Shown in pieces: positions 1-8,439 of a DNA stretch of 64,000 nt; within the stretch, counting starts at the first letter, position 1; every line of letters begins with the position of its first letter. A model generated the notes under the pieces. The model saw only the letters and a list, made by a program, of their open reading frames with translations. It searched no databases and had not been told where the DNA came from. Both the position numbers and the translations under genes were made by a program. The DNA is from Eubacteriaceae bacterium CHKCI004. Lineage in GTDB: Bacteria; Bacillota; Clostridia; Lachnospirales; Lachnospiraceae. The stretch is taken from the NCBI GenBank assembly GCA_900016875.1, contig FCNR01000063.1:62001-126000 (forward strand). The letters are read 5' to 3'.

Positions 1-632
1 AAATTCCGAAGCCCCGCTTCCTGTCAGAAGAGCAAAAAGAAGTTTCCGGCGCCGCCCGCGGAACCATCGTCCATAAAATCATGGAGCTGCTTCCGTTTGG
101 GGAGATTCAGACAAAAAAAGATCTGTTTGAAGCTTTGCAGCGCATCGAAGAGTCTTATGCAGACTGCGCCCGAATCTCCATGAAGGCGGTGTACCGGGGT
201 GTGGAGCAGTTTCTGTTTTCGGAAGTCGGGGAGATGATACGGAAGATGGACCGGGAAGGAAGACTGCGCCGGGAGCTGCCATTTACCGTTGGGCTTTCAT
301 CTGCGTTGTTTTATCCTGGGACCGGAGGTTCCCCGGCACAGGCTGTTTCCGGCTCTGATGCTGTCAGAAAAGAAGAACTGATCGTGGTACAGGGAGTCAT
401 AGATGCCTGCGGAGAAGATGAGGAGGGACTGTGGCTTTTTGATTATAAAACGGATTACGTTTCGGAGGGAGAGGAGAGTCTTCTTCTTGACCGATATAAG
501 ATGCAGATGTTATATTATAAGACAGCCCTTGAGCAGCTTCTGGATAAAAAGGTGATGCACAGCTATATTTATTCCTTTTCATTGGGAAAATATCTGGAGA
601 TCTGCTGGCAGGAGCATGCGGGTGAGGAATAA
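1..632 (+). CDS. addA: AddA helicase-nuclease subunit, C-terminal part
   Basis: The gene is cut by the window start: the frame is open from base 3 and ends at TAA 630-632, leaving about 209 codons. It is the RecB-type nuclease end of AddA, the UvrD-like subunit of AddAB, which resects double-strand breaks for RecA-dependent repair. The visible signatures are RGTIVHKIME near the left edge and the nuclease core QGVID followed by LFDYKTD, whose Asp and Lys are metal-site and catalytic residues. The helicase motifs lie outside the window. A normal stop and RBS-led downstream genes give no sign of truncation at this end. Confidence 0.9.
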   Translation, partial: IPKPRFLSEEQKEVSGAARGTIVHKIMELLPFGEIQTKKDLFEALQRIEESYADCARISMKAVYRGVEQFLFSEVGEMIRKMDREGRLRRELPFTVGLSSALFYPGTGGSPAQAVSGSDAVRKEELIVVQGVIDACGEDEEGLWLFDYKTDYVSEGEESLLLDRYKMQMLYYKTALEQLLDKKVMHSYIYSFSLGKYLEICWQEHAGEE

Positions 633-712
633 GAAAACGCGCGGGCAGAAGAATGGAACGGATTCGCACCGTGAAACGCGCAGCAAAAAGATACGAAAGC
701 AGGAGGGAAAGT

Positions 713-2254
713 ATGAGAAAAATTTTTAAATATCTTACACATCGTATGGCTATCGTGTCTCTGTTGATATTGCTGCAGATTGTATGGATCGCATTGCTGT
801 TTATCCGTTTTACTTCCTACAGCCAGATGATCTCCATTGCGTTTCGTGTGCTCAGCATGCTTGTGGTCCTGTATATTATACGGCGCAACGATAATCCGGC
901 CGTCAAGCTGGCCTGGATCGTGGTGATATTAATGTTTCCGATTTTCGGCGGCCTGTTGTATCTTTTTATCGGAGGGAAGAAACCTATCCGGAACATGCGC
1001 AGAAAGATGGAGTCTACGCTTCAGGAAAGCGCCGGATATCTGGTTTTTGACCCGAAGATACAGGAAGAGCTGAACGAAGAAGACACCGTGGCGGCGGGGC
1101 AGGTGTATTACCTGGAGAACCGGTCGGGATTTCCGGCATGCAGAGATTCGGAGATCACGTATTATCCCACCGGTGAAGAGTGCTTTGAGGCTATGCTTGA
1201 AGACTTGAAAAAGGCAAAGAGATATATTTTTCTGGAGTATTTTATTATCGAAGAAGGAATCATGTGGAATTCCATATTGAAGATTCTGGAAGAAAAGGTA
1301 AAAGAGGGTGTGGACGTCCGGGTAATGTACGATGATGTGGGAAGTATTTTTGTCCTTCCTGCTCACTATGACAGGACGCTGCGGGAAAAAGGAATCAAAT
1401 GTGTGGTCTTTAACCGTTATGTTCCTGTGTTGTCCACGGTATTTAATAACCGCGATCACCGGAAGATTCTCGTTATCGACGACCAGGCGGCTTACACGGG
1501 CGGCATTAATTTTGCCGATGAATATATCAACGAGAAGCAGAGATTTGGATATTGGAAAGATAATGGCGTGCGGCTTTCCGGCAAGGCGGTTCACAGTATG
1601 ACCATGATGTTTCTTCAGATGTGGAATACATTTGCTGCTGACAAAATTGACTATAATCGTTTCCTCTATAATAAAGAAGCGTATACGAGTCACCTGAAAA
1701 CGGATGCGCCGGGGATCATTCTGCCCTATTCCGATCATCCCCTGGATGCGGAGTGTGTGGGAGAGAGTGTATATCTGAATCTTATTAATAATGCTGTTCA
1801 TTATATTTATTTTTTCACCCCGTATCTGATTATTGATAATGAACTGATCACAGCGCTGATTCTGGCGGCGAAGAGAGGGGTGGATGTGAGGATTATTACC
1901 CCGGGTATCCCGGACAAAAAAATGGTGTTTCTTGCGACGCAGTCCTATTATCAGCAGCTGGTGGAGGGCGGCGTACTCATTTTTCAGTTCCGTCCGGGTT
2001 TTGTCCACAGCAAGGTGGCGGTCTGTGATGACAAGTTCGCCACGGTGGGAACTATTAATCTTGATTACCGCAGTCTGTATTTCCACTTTGAAAACGGGAT
2101 TTATCTCTATAAATGTCCCGCAGTGATGGATATTAAGAATGATATTCTTCGCACGCTGGAAGACTGTACAAATATCACGGCGGAACTGTGCCGGAAAAAT
2201 ATGTTTTTCCAGCTGGTGCAGGGAATCCTGCGAATTTTTGCGCCGCTGTTGTAA
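713..2254 (+). CDS. cls: Cardiolipin synthase (phospholipase D family)
   Basis: This membrane enzyme condenses phosphatidylglycerol into cardiolipin. An ATG exists at 653, but ATG 713 follows a clean AGGAGGG at 701-707, so I choose 713 (513 aa, normal for the family). The N-terminus holds hydrophobic membrane segments, and the body has the two HKD motifs of the PLD superfamily: HRKILVID followed by TGGIN, and HSKVAVCD followed by GTINLDYRS. Each supplies the His, Lys and Asp of one half of the active site. It lies between addA and a methyltransferase gene, all reading the same way. No functional link is evident beyond a possible shared transcript. Confidence 0.93.
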   Translation: MRKIFKYLTHRMAIVSLLILLQIVWIALLFIRFTSYSQMISIAFRVLSMLVVLYIIRRNDNPAVKLAWIVVILMFPIFGGLLYLFIGGKKPIRNMRRKMESTLQESAGYLVFDPKIQEELNEEDTVAAGQVYYLENRSGFPACRDSEITYYPTGEECFEAMLEDLKKAKRYIFLEYFIIEEGIMWNSILKILEEKVKEGVDVRVMYDDVGSIFVLPAHYDRTLREKGIKCVVFNRYVPVLSTVFNNRDHRKILVIDDQAAYTGGINFADEYINEKQRFGYWKDNGVRLSGKAVHSMTMMFLQMWNTFAADKIDYNRFLYNKEAYTSHLKTDAPGIILPYSDHPLDAECVGESVYLNLINNAVHYIYFFTPYLIIDNELITALILAAKRGVDVRIITPGIPDKKMVFLATQSYYQQLVEGGVLIFQFRPGFVHSKVAVCDDKFATVGTINLDYRSLYFHFENGIYLYKCPAVMDIKNDILRTLEDCTNITAELCRKNMFFQLVQGILRIFAPLL

Positions 2255-2266
2255 AGGGGAAATCAT

Positions 2267-3040
2267 ATGAAAACCTATGAGAATTTTGCCAGAGTATATG
2301 ATGAGCTGATGGACAATGTCCCTTATGAGGAATGGGCAGATTTTCTTCAGACAAAACTGGAAGGATATGGGATCACGGACGGGCTGATGCTGGATCTGGC
2401 CTGCGGCACCGGAAAGCTTACGACTCTCATGGCGCAGCGGGGCTTCGACATGATCGGCGTGGATTCCTCGGTGGATATGCTCCAGATCGCCAGGGAGAGA
2501 GTCTGCGGGAAAGTGGAGAGCTGCCTGTATCTGCTGCAGGATATGAGAGAATTTGAACTTTACGGAACTGTCCGGGCTGTGATCTCTGTCTGTGACAGTA
2601 TCAATTATGTGACAGAGGAAGAGGAGCTTGCGCAGGTATTTGCCCTGGTCAACAATTATCTCGATCCGGGCGGAGTCTTTCTCTTTGATTTTAATACGGA
2701 GCATAAATACCGGGATCTGATGGGAGAGAGCGTCATCGCTGAGGATCGGGATGACGTGAGTTTTATCTGGTATAACGAGTATGACGAAGAGGAGCATCTC
2801 AATTATATCGACTTAAGTGTATTTGTGCAGGAACAGGGAAATCTGTTCCGTAAGTTTCAGGAGCAGCACGTGCAGAAAGGCTATACGCTGGACAGAATGA
2901 AAAAACTGCTGGATCAGGCAGGACTCACCTTCCTGGAAGCATGGGATGGATACACAGCGGAACCTGCCCGTGAGGACAGCGAGAGGATTGTGATCGCCGC
3001 CAGGGAGCGGGGAAAGAAAGTTGAGGCTTTGGCCAAATAA
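2267..3040 (+). CDS. SAM-dependent class I methyltransferase
   Basis: A 257-aa soluble protein starting 12 bp after cls, with an AAGGGGA ribosome binding site. SAM-binding motif I is LDLACGTGK at about residues 42-50, and an acidic residue ends the next strand (GVDSS). The later segment ISVCDSINYV fits motif IV of the class I fold. It belongs to the broad UbiE/Methyltransf_25-like group, where sequence alone does not give the substrate. The family is often found beside hslO in clostridia. The fold is secure but the function is unknown. Confidence 0.8.
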   Translation: MKTYENFARVYDELMDNVPYEEWADFLQTKLEGYGITDGLMLDLACGTGKLTTLMAQRGFDMIGVDSSVDMLQIARERVCGKVESCLYLLQDMREFELYGTVRAVISVCDSINYVTEEEELAQVFALVNNYLDPGGVFLFDFNTEHKYRDLMGESVIAEDRDDVSFIWYNEYDEEEHLNYIDLSVFVQEQGNLFRKFQEQHVQKGYTLDRMKKLLDQAGLTFLEAWDGYTAEPAREDSERIVIAARERGKKVEALAK

Positions 3041-3085
3041 ACAAATGAACCGCCGGCAGACGGCGATCAGAAGGAGGAAGCAGAA

Positions 3086-3964
3086 ATGGAAGATTATATT
3101 ATAAGAGGAATGGCGGCAAACCACCAGGTACGTTTTTTTGCCGCTTATTCTAAAAATCTGGTGGAGGAAGCAAGAAAACATCACGATACAAGCCCGGTGG
3201 CGACAGCGGCGCTGGGACGTCTGCTGACAGCGGGTGCCATGATGGGAACCATGTGCAAAAATGACAGTGATGTGATCACTATTCAGATAAAATGCAGCGG
3301 GCCGATCGGCGGTCTTGTAGTGACGGCCGACGCCAAAGCCAATGTAAAAGGATATGTTTATAATAAAGATGTGATGCTGCCGCCAAGCAAGGCAGGCAAA
3401 CTTGATGTGGGAAAGGCACTGGATCTGGGAGTGCTTACCGTCATAAAGGATCTGGGATTAAAGGAACCGTATTCGGGACAGACCCATCTGGTTTCCGGCG
3501 AGATCGCAGAAGATCTGACCTATTATTTTGCTACATCCGAGCAGATTCCGACCTCTGTGGCGCTGGGCGTTCTCATGAATAAGGATAATACCGTGCGTCA
3601 GGCCGGTGGATTTATCATTCAGATGATGCCGTTTGCGGAGGAAGAAGTGATCGCTGCTCTTGAAGATCGTTTGAAAGATTTTTCGTCGGTGACTACCCAT
3701 CTGGATGCGGGAGAGACGCCGGAGGATATGATGAAAAAACTGTTCGAAGGTTTTGACATGGAAGTGGAGGACCGGATTCCGACACAGTTTTATTGTAACT
3801 GCTCAAAAGAGAGAGTTTCAAAAGCGGTCATTAGTGTGGGAAAAAAGGATTTGCAGGAAATGATTGATGAAGGAAAACCTATTGAGGTAAATTGTCATTT
3901 CTGTAATTCTCATTACACATTTACTGTGGAAGAGATGAAAGAAATGTTGAAGGCTGCAAAATAA
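3086..3964 (+). CDS. hslO: Redox-regulated chaperone Hsp33
   Basis: A 292-aa cytosolic holdase that is switched on when oxidation releases zinc from its C-terminal cysteines. The zinc ligands are visible as C237-x-C239 (YCNCS) and C270-x-x-C273 (CHFC), the canonical spacing. The N-terminal domain contains the family stretches GRLLTAGAMMG and CSGPIGG. The start follows AAGGAGGAAG at 3071-3080. A perfect 24-nt palindrome covers its stop codon and separates it from a convergent minus-strand gene. Confidence 0.95.
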   Translation: MEDYIIRGMAANHQVRFFAAYSKNLVEEARKHHDTSPVATAALGRLLTAGAMMGTMCKNDSDVITIQIKCSGPIGGLVVTADAKANVKGYVYNKDVMLPPSKAGKLDVGKALDLGVLTVIKDLGLKEPYSGQTHLVSGEIAEDLTYYFATSEQIPTSVALGVLMNKDNTVRQAGGFIIQMMPFAEEEVIAALEDRLKDFSSVTTHLDAGETPEDMMKKLFEGFDMEVEDRIPTQFYCNCSKERVSKAVISVGKKDLQEMIDEGKPIEVNCHFCNSHYTFTVEEMKEMLKAAK

Positions 3965-3975
3965 ATTTTGCAGCC
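3952..3975. terminator. Palindrome between convergent genes
   Basis: Perfect 11-bp arms (GGCTGCAAAAT and its complement) around an AA centre overlap the hslO stop and lie just before the end of the opposite-strand gene. The position suggests a shared bidirectional transcription stop. There is no clear T-run beyond the arms, so the terminator assignment is inferred. Confidence 0.5.
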
Positions 3976-3983
3976 TCAAAAGA

Positions 3984-4256
3984 TTACTCAGCAGTCTCAG
4001 CATTGTGGAACTTGATCGGAATATAACCGCGGCGCACCTTGGAAGACGCCTTTGCAGGTTTTTCTTCTTTGACAGGAGGTACGTCGTCCTCTCCCTCGAA
4101 ATCTTCATCGATGAAATCAAGGTCAGCGTCTTCATCAAACAAGTCTTCTTCCGCATAATCTTCGAAAAGATTCTTTACAAACCGGAGAAGAAGATACATG
4201 CCGGCGAAGATGCCTATCACAGCGGCTGCAGCAAAAATAAGTTTAGATTTTTTCAT
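3984..4256 (-). CDS. Small acidic single-pass membrane protein, function unknown
   Basis: A 90-aa protein with ribosome binding site AGGAAGGA upstream. Residues 5-26 form one hydrophobic segment, preceded by lysines, followed by a strongly acidic stretch of Asp/Glu (about residues 32-57) and a lysine-rich end. This fits a membrane-anchored protein with an acidic linker. I do not recognise a named domain. It is convergent with hslO and divergent from thyA. The good RBS and clear membrane layout argue for a real gene. Confidence 0.65.
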   Translation of the reverse strand: MKKSKLIFAAAAVIGIFAGMYLLLRFVKNLFEDYAEEDLFDEDADLDFIDEDFEGEDDVPPVKEEKPAKASSKVRRGYIPIKFHNAETAE

Positions 4257-4469
4257 GGTAACATCCTTCCTGTAACGTAAAGTCAGAAACTTTACTTACG
4301 ATTTAGTATTGCCTGTTCTCTATATTCTAATACTTTTTTAAAAGAAAATCAATCACAGGGAAGAATATGATAACAAGAGATGTTATGGCGGAACTGTTAC
4401 CGAATCGGAGAGACAAAATTAAAATCAAAAACAGAAAGAAATACCGTAAAGTATTTTGGAGGGAAAAAA

Positions 4470-5300
4470 ATGAGCTATGCAGATACCCTGTTTATTGCCA
4501 TGTGTAAAGATATCATAGAAAACGGATACAGTACCGAGGGGGAAAAAGTGCGTCCGAAATGGGAGGACGGTTCGTATGCCTACACTCTGAAGAGATTTGG
4601 AATCATCAACCGCTATGATCTGTCGAAAGAGTTTCCGGCCATTACCCTGCGTAAAACCTACATCCGTTCTGCCATTGATGAGATCTTATGGATCTGGCAG
4701 AAAAAATCCAACAATGTTCACGATCTCAACAGCCACATCTGGGATTCCTGGGCGGATGAGGACGGCTCCATCGGTAAAGCTTACGGCTATCAGCTGGGCG
4801 TGAAGCATCAGTATAAAGAAGGAGAGATGGATCAGGTGGACCGGGTGCTTTTCGACCTGAAAAATAATCCGTACAGCCGCCGTATCATGACCAACATTTA
4901 TGTGCACGCCGATCTCCACGAGATGAACCTTTATCCGTGTGCATACAGTATGACGTTCAACGTGACGGGCAACAAGCTGAATGCCATTTTAAATCAGCGT
5001 TCCCAGGATGTGCTCACCGCAGGAAACTGGAACGTGGTGCAGTATGCGGCGCTTCTCATGATGATCAGCCAGGTCAGCGGATTTGAGCCGGGAGAGCTGG
5101 TGCATGTGATTGCGGACGCCCACATCTATGACCGGCATATCCCGATCATCAAAGAACTGATCACAAGACCGACCTACGACGCGCCGAAGGTGACGCTCAA
5201 TCCGAATGTGAAGAACTTCTATGATTTTACGGTGGATGATTTTATCATCGAAGATTACGAGGCGGGGCCTCAGGTGAAAAATATACCGGTGGCTATTTAA
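4470..5300 (+). CDS. thyA: Thymidylate synthase
   Basis: The enzyme methylates dUMP to dTMP using methylene-tetrahydrofolate, releasing dihydrofolate. Start ATG 4470 is chosen over an earlier in-frame ATG at 4380 because GGAGGG sits just upstream; this gives 276 aa. The nucleophile is C157 in LYPCAYSM, and the phosphate-binding SRR lies at about residues 136-138. It is followed closely by folA, which regenerates the folate consumed, so the pair forms a dTMP-cycle operon. Confidence 0.95.
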   Translation: MSYADTLFIAMCKDIIENGYSTEGEKVRPKWEDGSYAYTLKRFGIINRYDLSKEFPAITLRKTYIRSAIDEILWIWQKKSNNVHDLNSHIWDSWADEDGSIGKAYGYQLGVKHQYKEGEMDQVDRVLFDLKNNPYSRRIMTNIYVHADLHEMNLYPCAYSMTFNVTGNKLNAILNQRSQDVLTAGNWNVVQYAALLMMISQVSGFEPGELVHVIADAHIYDRHIPIIKELITRPTYDAPKVTLNPNVKNFYDFTVDDFIIEDYEAGPQVKNIPVAI

Positions 5301-5321
5301 GAAAATGAGGAGGAGTATATC

Positions 5322-5822
5322 ATGCATATAATCGTAGCGGCAGATAAGAACTGGGCCATTGGAAGAAACAATGAGCTGCTGGTCCGCATTTCCAATGATA
5401 TGAAGAACTTCCGCCGTCTGACGGAAGGAAATGTGGTGGTCATGGGGAGAAAGACACTGGAGAGCTTTCCGAGAGGAAAACCTCTGCCAAACCGCGTCAA
5501 CATCGTACTGACCCGCCAGCAGAACTATGACGGAAAAGGCGCAGTAGTGGTGCATAGCGAAGAGGAACTGCGGGAAGAATTGAAAAAATATACCGAAGAG
5601 ATCTTTATCATCGGCGGGGAGAGCATTTACCGGATGATGCTTCCATACTGTGAGGACGCCTATGTGACCCGCCTGGATTACGGTTATGAGGCGGATACCT
5701 GGATGCCGGATCTCGATAAGGAAGAAGGCTGGGAGCTGGCGGAGACCGGGGAAGAACAGACTTATTTTGATCTGATTTATTATTTTACAGTCTATAAAAA
5801 TACCGCATGCAAAGAATTTTAG
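5322..5822 (+). CDS. folA: Dihydrofolate reductase
   Basis: A 166-aa enzyme that reduces dihydrofolate to tetrahydrofolate with NADPH. Visible family marks are WAIG at residues 11-14, the catalytic acid D26 in ISNDMKNFR, the cofactor-binding MGRKT at 41-45 and IIGGESIY at about 96-103. The start has AGGAGGAG upstream. It lies 21 bp after thyA, as expected for the enzyme that recycles the ThyA product. Confidence 0.96.
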   Translation: MHIIVAADKNWAIGRNNELLVRISNDMKNFRRLTEGNVVVMGRKTLESFPRGKPLPNRVNIVLTRQQNYDGKGAVVVHSEEELREELKKYTEEIFIIGGESIYRMMLPYCEDAYVTRLDYGYEADTWMPDLDKEEGWELAETGEEQTYFDLIYYFTVYKNTACKEF

Positions 5823-5840
5823 GAATGAAGGAAAGAGAAA

Positions 5841-6338
5841 ATGAGTACAAGAACGAAGGAAGAGCTTTCCGGTGTTTCCCTTCTGGGCAATCAGGGTACG
5901 AAGTACCCGCAGGATTACGCCCCGGAGGTGCTGGAAACCTTTATCAATAAACATCAGGACCACGATTATTTTGTAAAATTTAACTGTCCGGAGTTCACCA
6001 GTCTCTGTCCGATGACGGGACAGCCGGATTTTGCCACCATTTATATCTCTTATGTGCCGGATGTGCGCATGGTGGAGAGTAAATCTCTGAAGCTGTATCT
6101 GTTCAGCTTCCGCAATCACGGGGATTTTCACGAGGACTGTGTGAATATCATCATGAAGGATCTGATTCGTGTGATGGATCCGAAGTATATTGAGGTGTGG
6201 GGCAAGTTCACGCCGCGGGGAGGAATCTCCATCGATCCATACACCAATTATGGAAAGCCGGGCACCCGCTGGGAGGAAGTGGCGGCTTATCGTCTGGAGC
6301 GTCATGATCTGTATCCGGAAAAAGTGGACAATCGATAA
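5841..6338 (+). CDS. queF: NADPH-dependent 7-cyano-7-deazaguanine reductase
   Basis: QueF reduces preQ0 to preQ1 in queuosine synthesis. The 165-aa length matches the short, unimodular QueF type. The thioimide-forming nucleophile is C56 in [11 protein letters not shown], with the partner Asp D63, and ESKSLKLY is the NADPH/substrate motif. It is last in the thyA-folA-queF group, 18 bp after folA. No queC, queD or queE is in the window, so whether preQ0 is made or imported cannot be judged here. Confidence 0.94.
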   Translation: MSTRTKEELSGVSLLGNQGTKYPQDYAPEVLETFINKHQDHDYFVKFNCPEFTSLCPMTGQPDFATIYISYVPDVRMVESKSLKLYLFSFRNHGDFHEDCVNIIMKDLIRVMDPKYIEVWGKFTPRGGISIDPYTNYGKPGTRWEEVAAYRLERHDLYPEKVDNR

Positions 6339-6355
6339 AAACGAACAAATTTTCG

Positions 6356-6391
6356 GGAACACTTGTTTTGTTTTCGGGTTTGTGTTATACT
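6356..6391 (+). promoter_or_regulatory. recA promoter with LexA-type operator
   Basis: A candidate -35 TTGTTT (6363-6368) and -10 TATACT (6386-6391) are 17 bp apart. GAAC-ACTT-GTTT at 6357-6368 is one base off the Gram-positive SOS box GAAC-N4-GTTC and overlaps the -35. A second GAAC half-site lies at about 6343. LexA control of recA is inferred from the match and position; lexA itself is not in the window. Confidence 0.6.
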
Positions 6392-6425
6392 ATCCCGGAG
6401 AATCGCAGCAAAAGGAGATGGAATT

Positions 6426-7538
6426 ATGAGCAGTAGAGATGAAAAGATTACCGCATTGAATAACGCGGTAGCGGCGATTGAGAAGAATTTTGGCAAGGGC
6501 TCCGTAATGAAACTGGGAGACGCCTCTGCCAATATCAATGTGGAAGCGATTCCGACAGGATCCATCAGTCTGGATGTGGCTCTTGGCGTCGGAGGAATTC
6601 CACGGGGACGAATCATTGAGATTTACGGCCCGGAGTCCAGCGGTAAGACGACGGTAGCCTTACATATGATTGCTGAAGCACAGAAGAGAGACGGTATTGC
6701 CGGATTTATTGACGCGGAACACGCTCTTGATCCGCAGTATGCCAAGAAGATTGGCGTGGATATTGATAACCTTTACATTTCCCAGCCGGATCACGGCGAG
6801 CAGGCGCTGGAGATTGCTGAGACGATGATCCGTTCCGGCGCTCTTGATATCGTGATCATCGACTCCGTGGCGGCGCTGGTGCCGAAGGCGGAGATCGACG
6901 GTGATATGGACGACCTGCAGGTGGGCCTTCACGCCCGTCTGATGTCCAAGGCCATGCGTAAGCTCACCGGTGTGATTGACAAGTCCAACTGCGTGGTGGT
7001 ATTTATCAACCAGCTCCGTGAGAAGGTCGGCGTTATGTTCGGCAATCCGGAGACGACCACAGGCGGACGGGCTCTTAAGTTCTACGCTTCCGTGCGTATG
7101 GATGTGCGCCGGGTGGAGGCCATCAAGCAGAATGGCGAGATTGTCGGCAACCACACCCGCGTGAAGGTGGTCAAGAACAAGGTGGCGCCGCCGTTCCGTG
7201 AGGCGGAGTTCGATATCATGTTCGGCCAGGGAATCTCCAGAGAGGGAGATATCCTCGACCTGGGCGTGAAGGTGGGAGCCGTTGCCAAGAGCGGTTCCTG
7301 GTATTCCTATGAGGGAGAGAAGATCGGACAGGGCAGAGAGAATGCCAAGATATTCTTAAAGGAACATCCGGATATCATGCAGGATGTGGAGAATAAGGTT
7401 CGTGCGTTCTACGGACTTCCGGCAGATGTACTTTCCGATGAGTTGCCGGAAGAGGAGAATCAGACGCAGGCCGGCAGGACAGCGTCAGCGGACGCTTCCG
7501 GAAAAACTGCCGGCACACCGGCAGATAAGGCAGAGTAA
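6426..7538 (+). CDS. recA: RecA recombinase
   Basis: RecA forms the ATP-dependent filament for strand exchange and triggers LexA self-cleavage. ATG 6426 follows AAAGGAGATGG and is preferred to the upstream in-frame ATG at 6363, which lies within the promoter; the product is 370 aa. Walker A is GPESSGKT at residues 68-75, and [11 protein letters not shown] carries Walker B. The C-terminal tail is rich in Glu, Gln and Ala, as is common. recX follows after 14 bp, a frequent pairing in Firmicutes. Confidence 0.97.
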   Translation: MSSRDEKITALNNAVAAIEKNFGKGSVMKLGDASANINVEAIPTGSISLDVALGVGGIPRGRIIEIYGPESSGKTTVALHMIAEAQKRDGIAGFIDAEHALDPQYAKKIGVDIDNLYISQPDHGEQALEIAETMIRSGALDIVIIDSVAALVPKAEIDGDMDDLQVGLHARLMSKAMRKLTGVIDKSNCVVVFINQLREKVGVMFGNPETTTGGRALKFYASVRMDVRRVEAIKQNGEIVGNHTRVKVVKNKVAPPFREAEFDIMFGQGISREGDILDLGVKVGAVAKSGSWYSYEGEKIGQGRENAKIFLKEHPDIMQDVENKVRAFYGLPADVLSDELPEEENQTQAGRTASADASGKTAGTPADKAE

Positions 7539-7552
7539 GCCGGAGTTACGTT

Positions 7553-8164
7553 ATGGAATTTGTCATTCATATGTATGAGACAAAGGGAAAAAAGATATGC
7601 GTGAAACCGGAGTACGAGGAAGGCATCTATCTCTATCCGGGAGAGATCAGGAAACAGAAGCTTGCGGACGGAGACCGGATCAGTGAGGAGACGTTCTGCC
7701 GGCTGCGGGAAGAATACGCGGTTCCGAGAGCCAGAAAAAGGGCTCTCGGAATTTTGGTTAAAAAGGATTGTACGGAGCAGGAGCTGAGAGAAAAACTGGC
7801 TGCGTCGCTGAACGATTCTTTTTCTGTGGAACGGGCTCTCGATTTTGTAAAGGAACAGGGCTATGTGAACGATGAGAATTATGCAAAGGAATACCTGTAT
7901 TACAAAAAAGGACGGAAGAGCTACCGGCAGATCCGTATGGAACTGTCCCGGAAGGGTATTGCCGGGCATATACTGGATGCGCTGTTTGAGGAGGCAGGCA
8001 GTCAGGAGGAGGAAGATATCCGTCCTCATGTGATCAAATATATCCGGAAGTTCCCCGAGCTGGATGCCGTGGCTGTGCAGAAGACCTGCGCGCATTTCTA
8101 CCGGAAAGGATATCCGGCCGGACTGATCCGTAAGATTCTGGAGGAGACCAGGGAAGAGGACTGA
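7553..8164 (+). CDS. recX: Regulatory protein RecX
   Basis: RecX binds RecA filaments and limits their activity. The 203-aa protein has the three-helix repeats of the family: ALGILVKKDCTEQELREKL, then VKEQGYVNDENYAKEYL, then YRQIRMELSRKGI. It begins 14 bp after recA and is very likely cotranscribed. An N-terminal region of about 60 residues precedes the first repeat, as in other clostridial RecX proteins. The ribosome binding site (GGAG) is moderate. Confidence 0.9.
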   Translation: MEFVIHMYETKGKKICVKPEYEEGIYLYPGEIRKQKLADGDRISEETFCRLREEYAVPRARKRALGILVKKDCTEQELREKLAASLNDSFSVERALDFVKEQGYVNDENYAKEYLYYKKGRKSYRQIRMELSRKGIAGHILDALFEEAGSQEEEDIRPHVIKYIRKFPELDAVAVQKTCAHFYRKGYPAGLIRKILEETREED

Positions 8165-8321
8165 TCCGTTTTTGTCCGGCATGCCGCGGAAAGCCCCGAA
8201 ACTTCTGATTATTAAGGAGCACCTGATTTATTTTGTTATAAACTGACAGGAAAGGAAAGCGGTTTGTAAAAGGTTATGTGCAACATGAATAATAAAAAGA
8301 ATTTTGCCATATAGATTCTGC

Positions 8322-8350
8322 TTGACATTTTATTAAAAAAAGTTTAGAAT
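8322..8350 (+). promoter_or_regulatory. rny promoter
   Basis: TTGACA at 8322-8327 and TAGAAT at 8345-8350 are separated by exactly 17 bp, a strong SigA-type promoter. It predicts an 80-90 nt leader before the rny start codon. Upstream, 8165-8321 shows no further gene. Confidence 0.75.
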
Positions 8351-8368
8351 CTAAGTGTTGTACTTTGG

Positions 8369-8396
8369 CATGACTGATACCATCGTATAGGTCATG
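8369..8396 (+). other. Hairpin in the rny 5' leader
   Basis: ATGAC/GTCAT arms continue inward to ATAC/GTAT around a CATC loop, with one mismatch and one G-U pair, about 20 nt downstream of the predicted transcript start. It is followed by TTTTCG, too short a T-run for a convincing terminator. It may protect the mRNA end or serve feedback control by RNases; that is inference only. Confidence 0.4.
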
Positions 8397-8439
8397 TTTT
8401 CGTATAATGAAAATTAAATAAGGAGGTGCTCCTGTAGAT

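Noticed and set aside
929-2797. Long minus-strand open frame of 622 codons opposite cls and the methyltransferase gene
   Set aside because: It is fully antisense to two well-supported genes, has no family features, and its composition is that of a complementary frame.
5823-5840. preQ1 riboswitch before queF
   Set aside because: Only 18 bp separate folA and queF, too short for any known preQ1 riboswitch.
4989-6362. Minus-strand open frame of 457 codons opposite thyA, folA and queF
   Set aside because: Antisense to three clear enzymes with intact active sites; no RBS or domain of its own.
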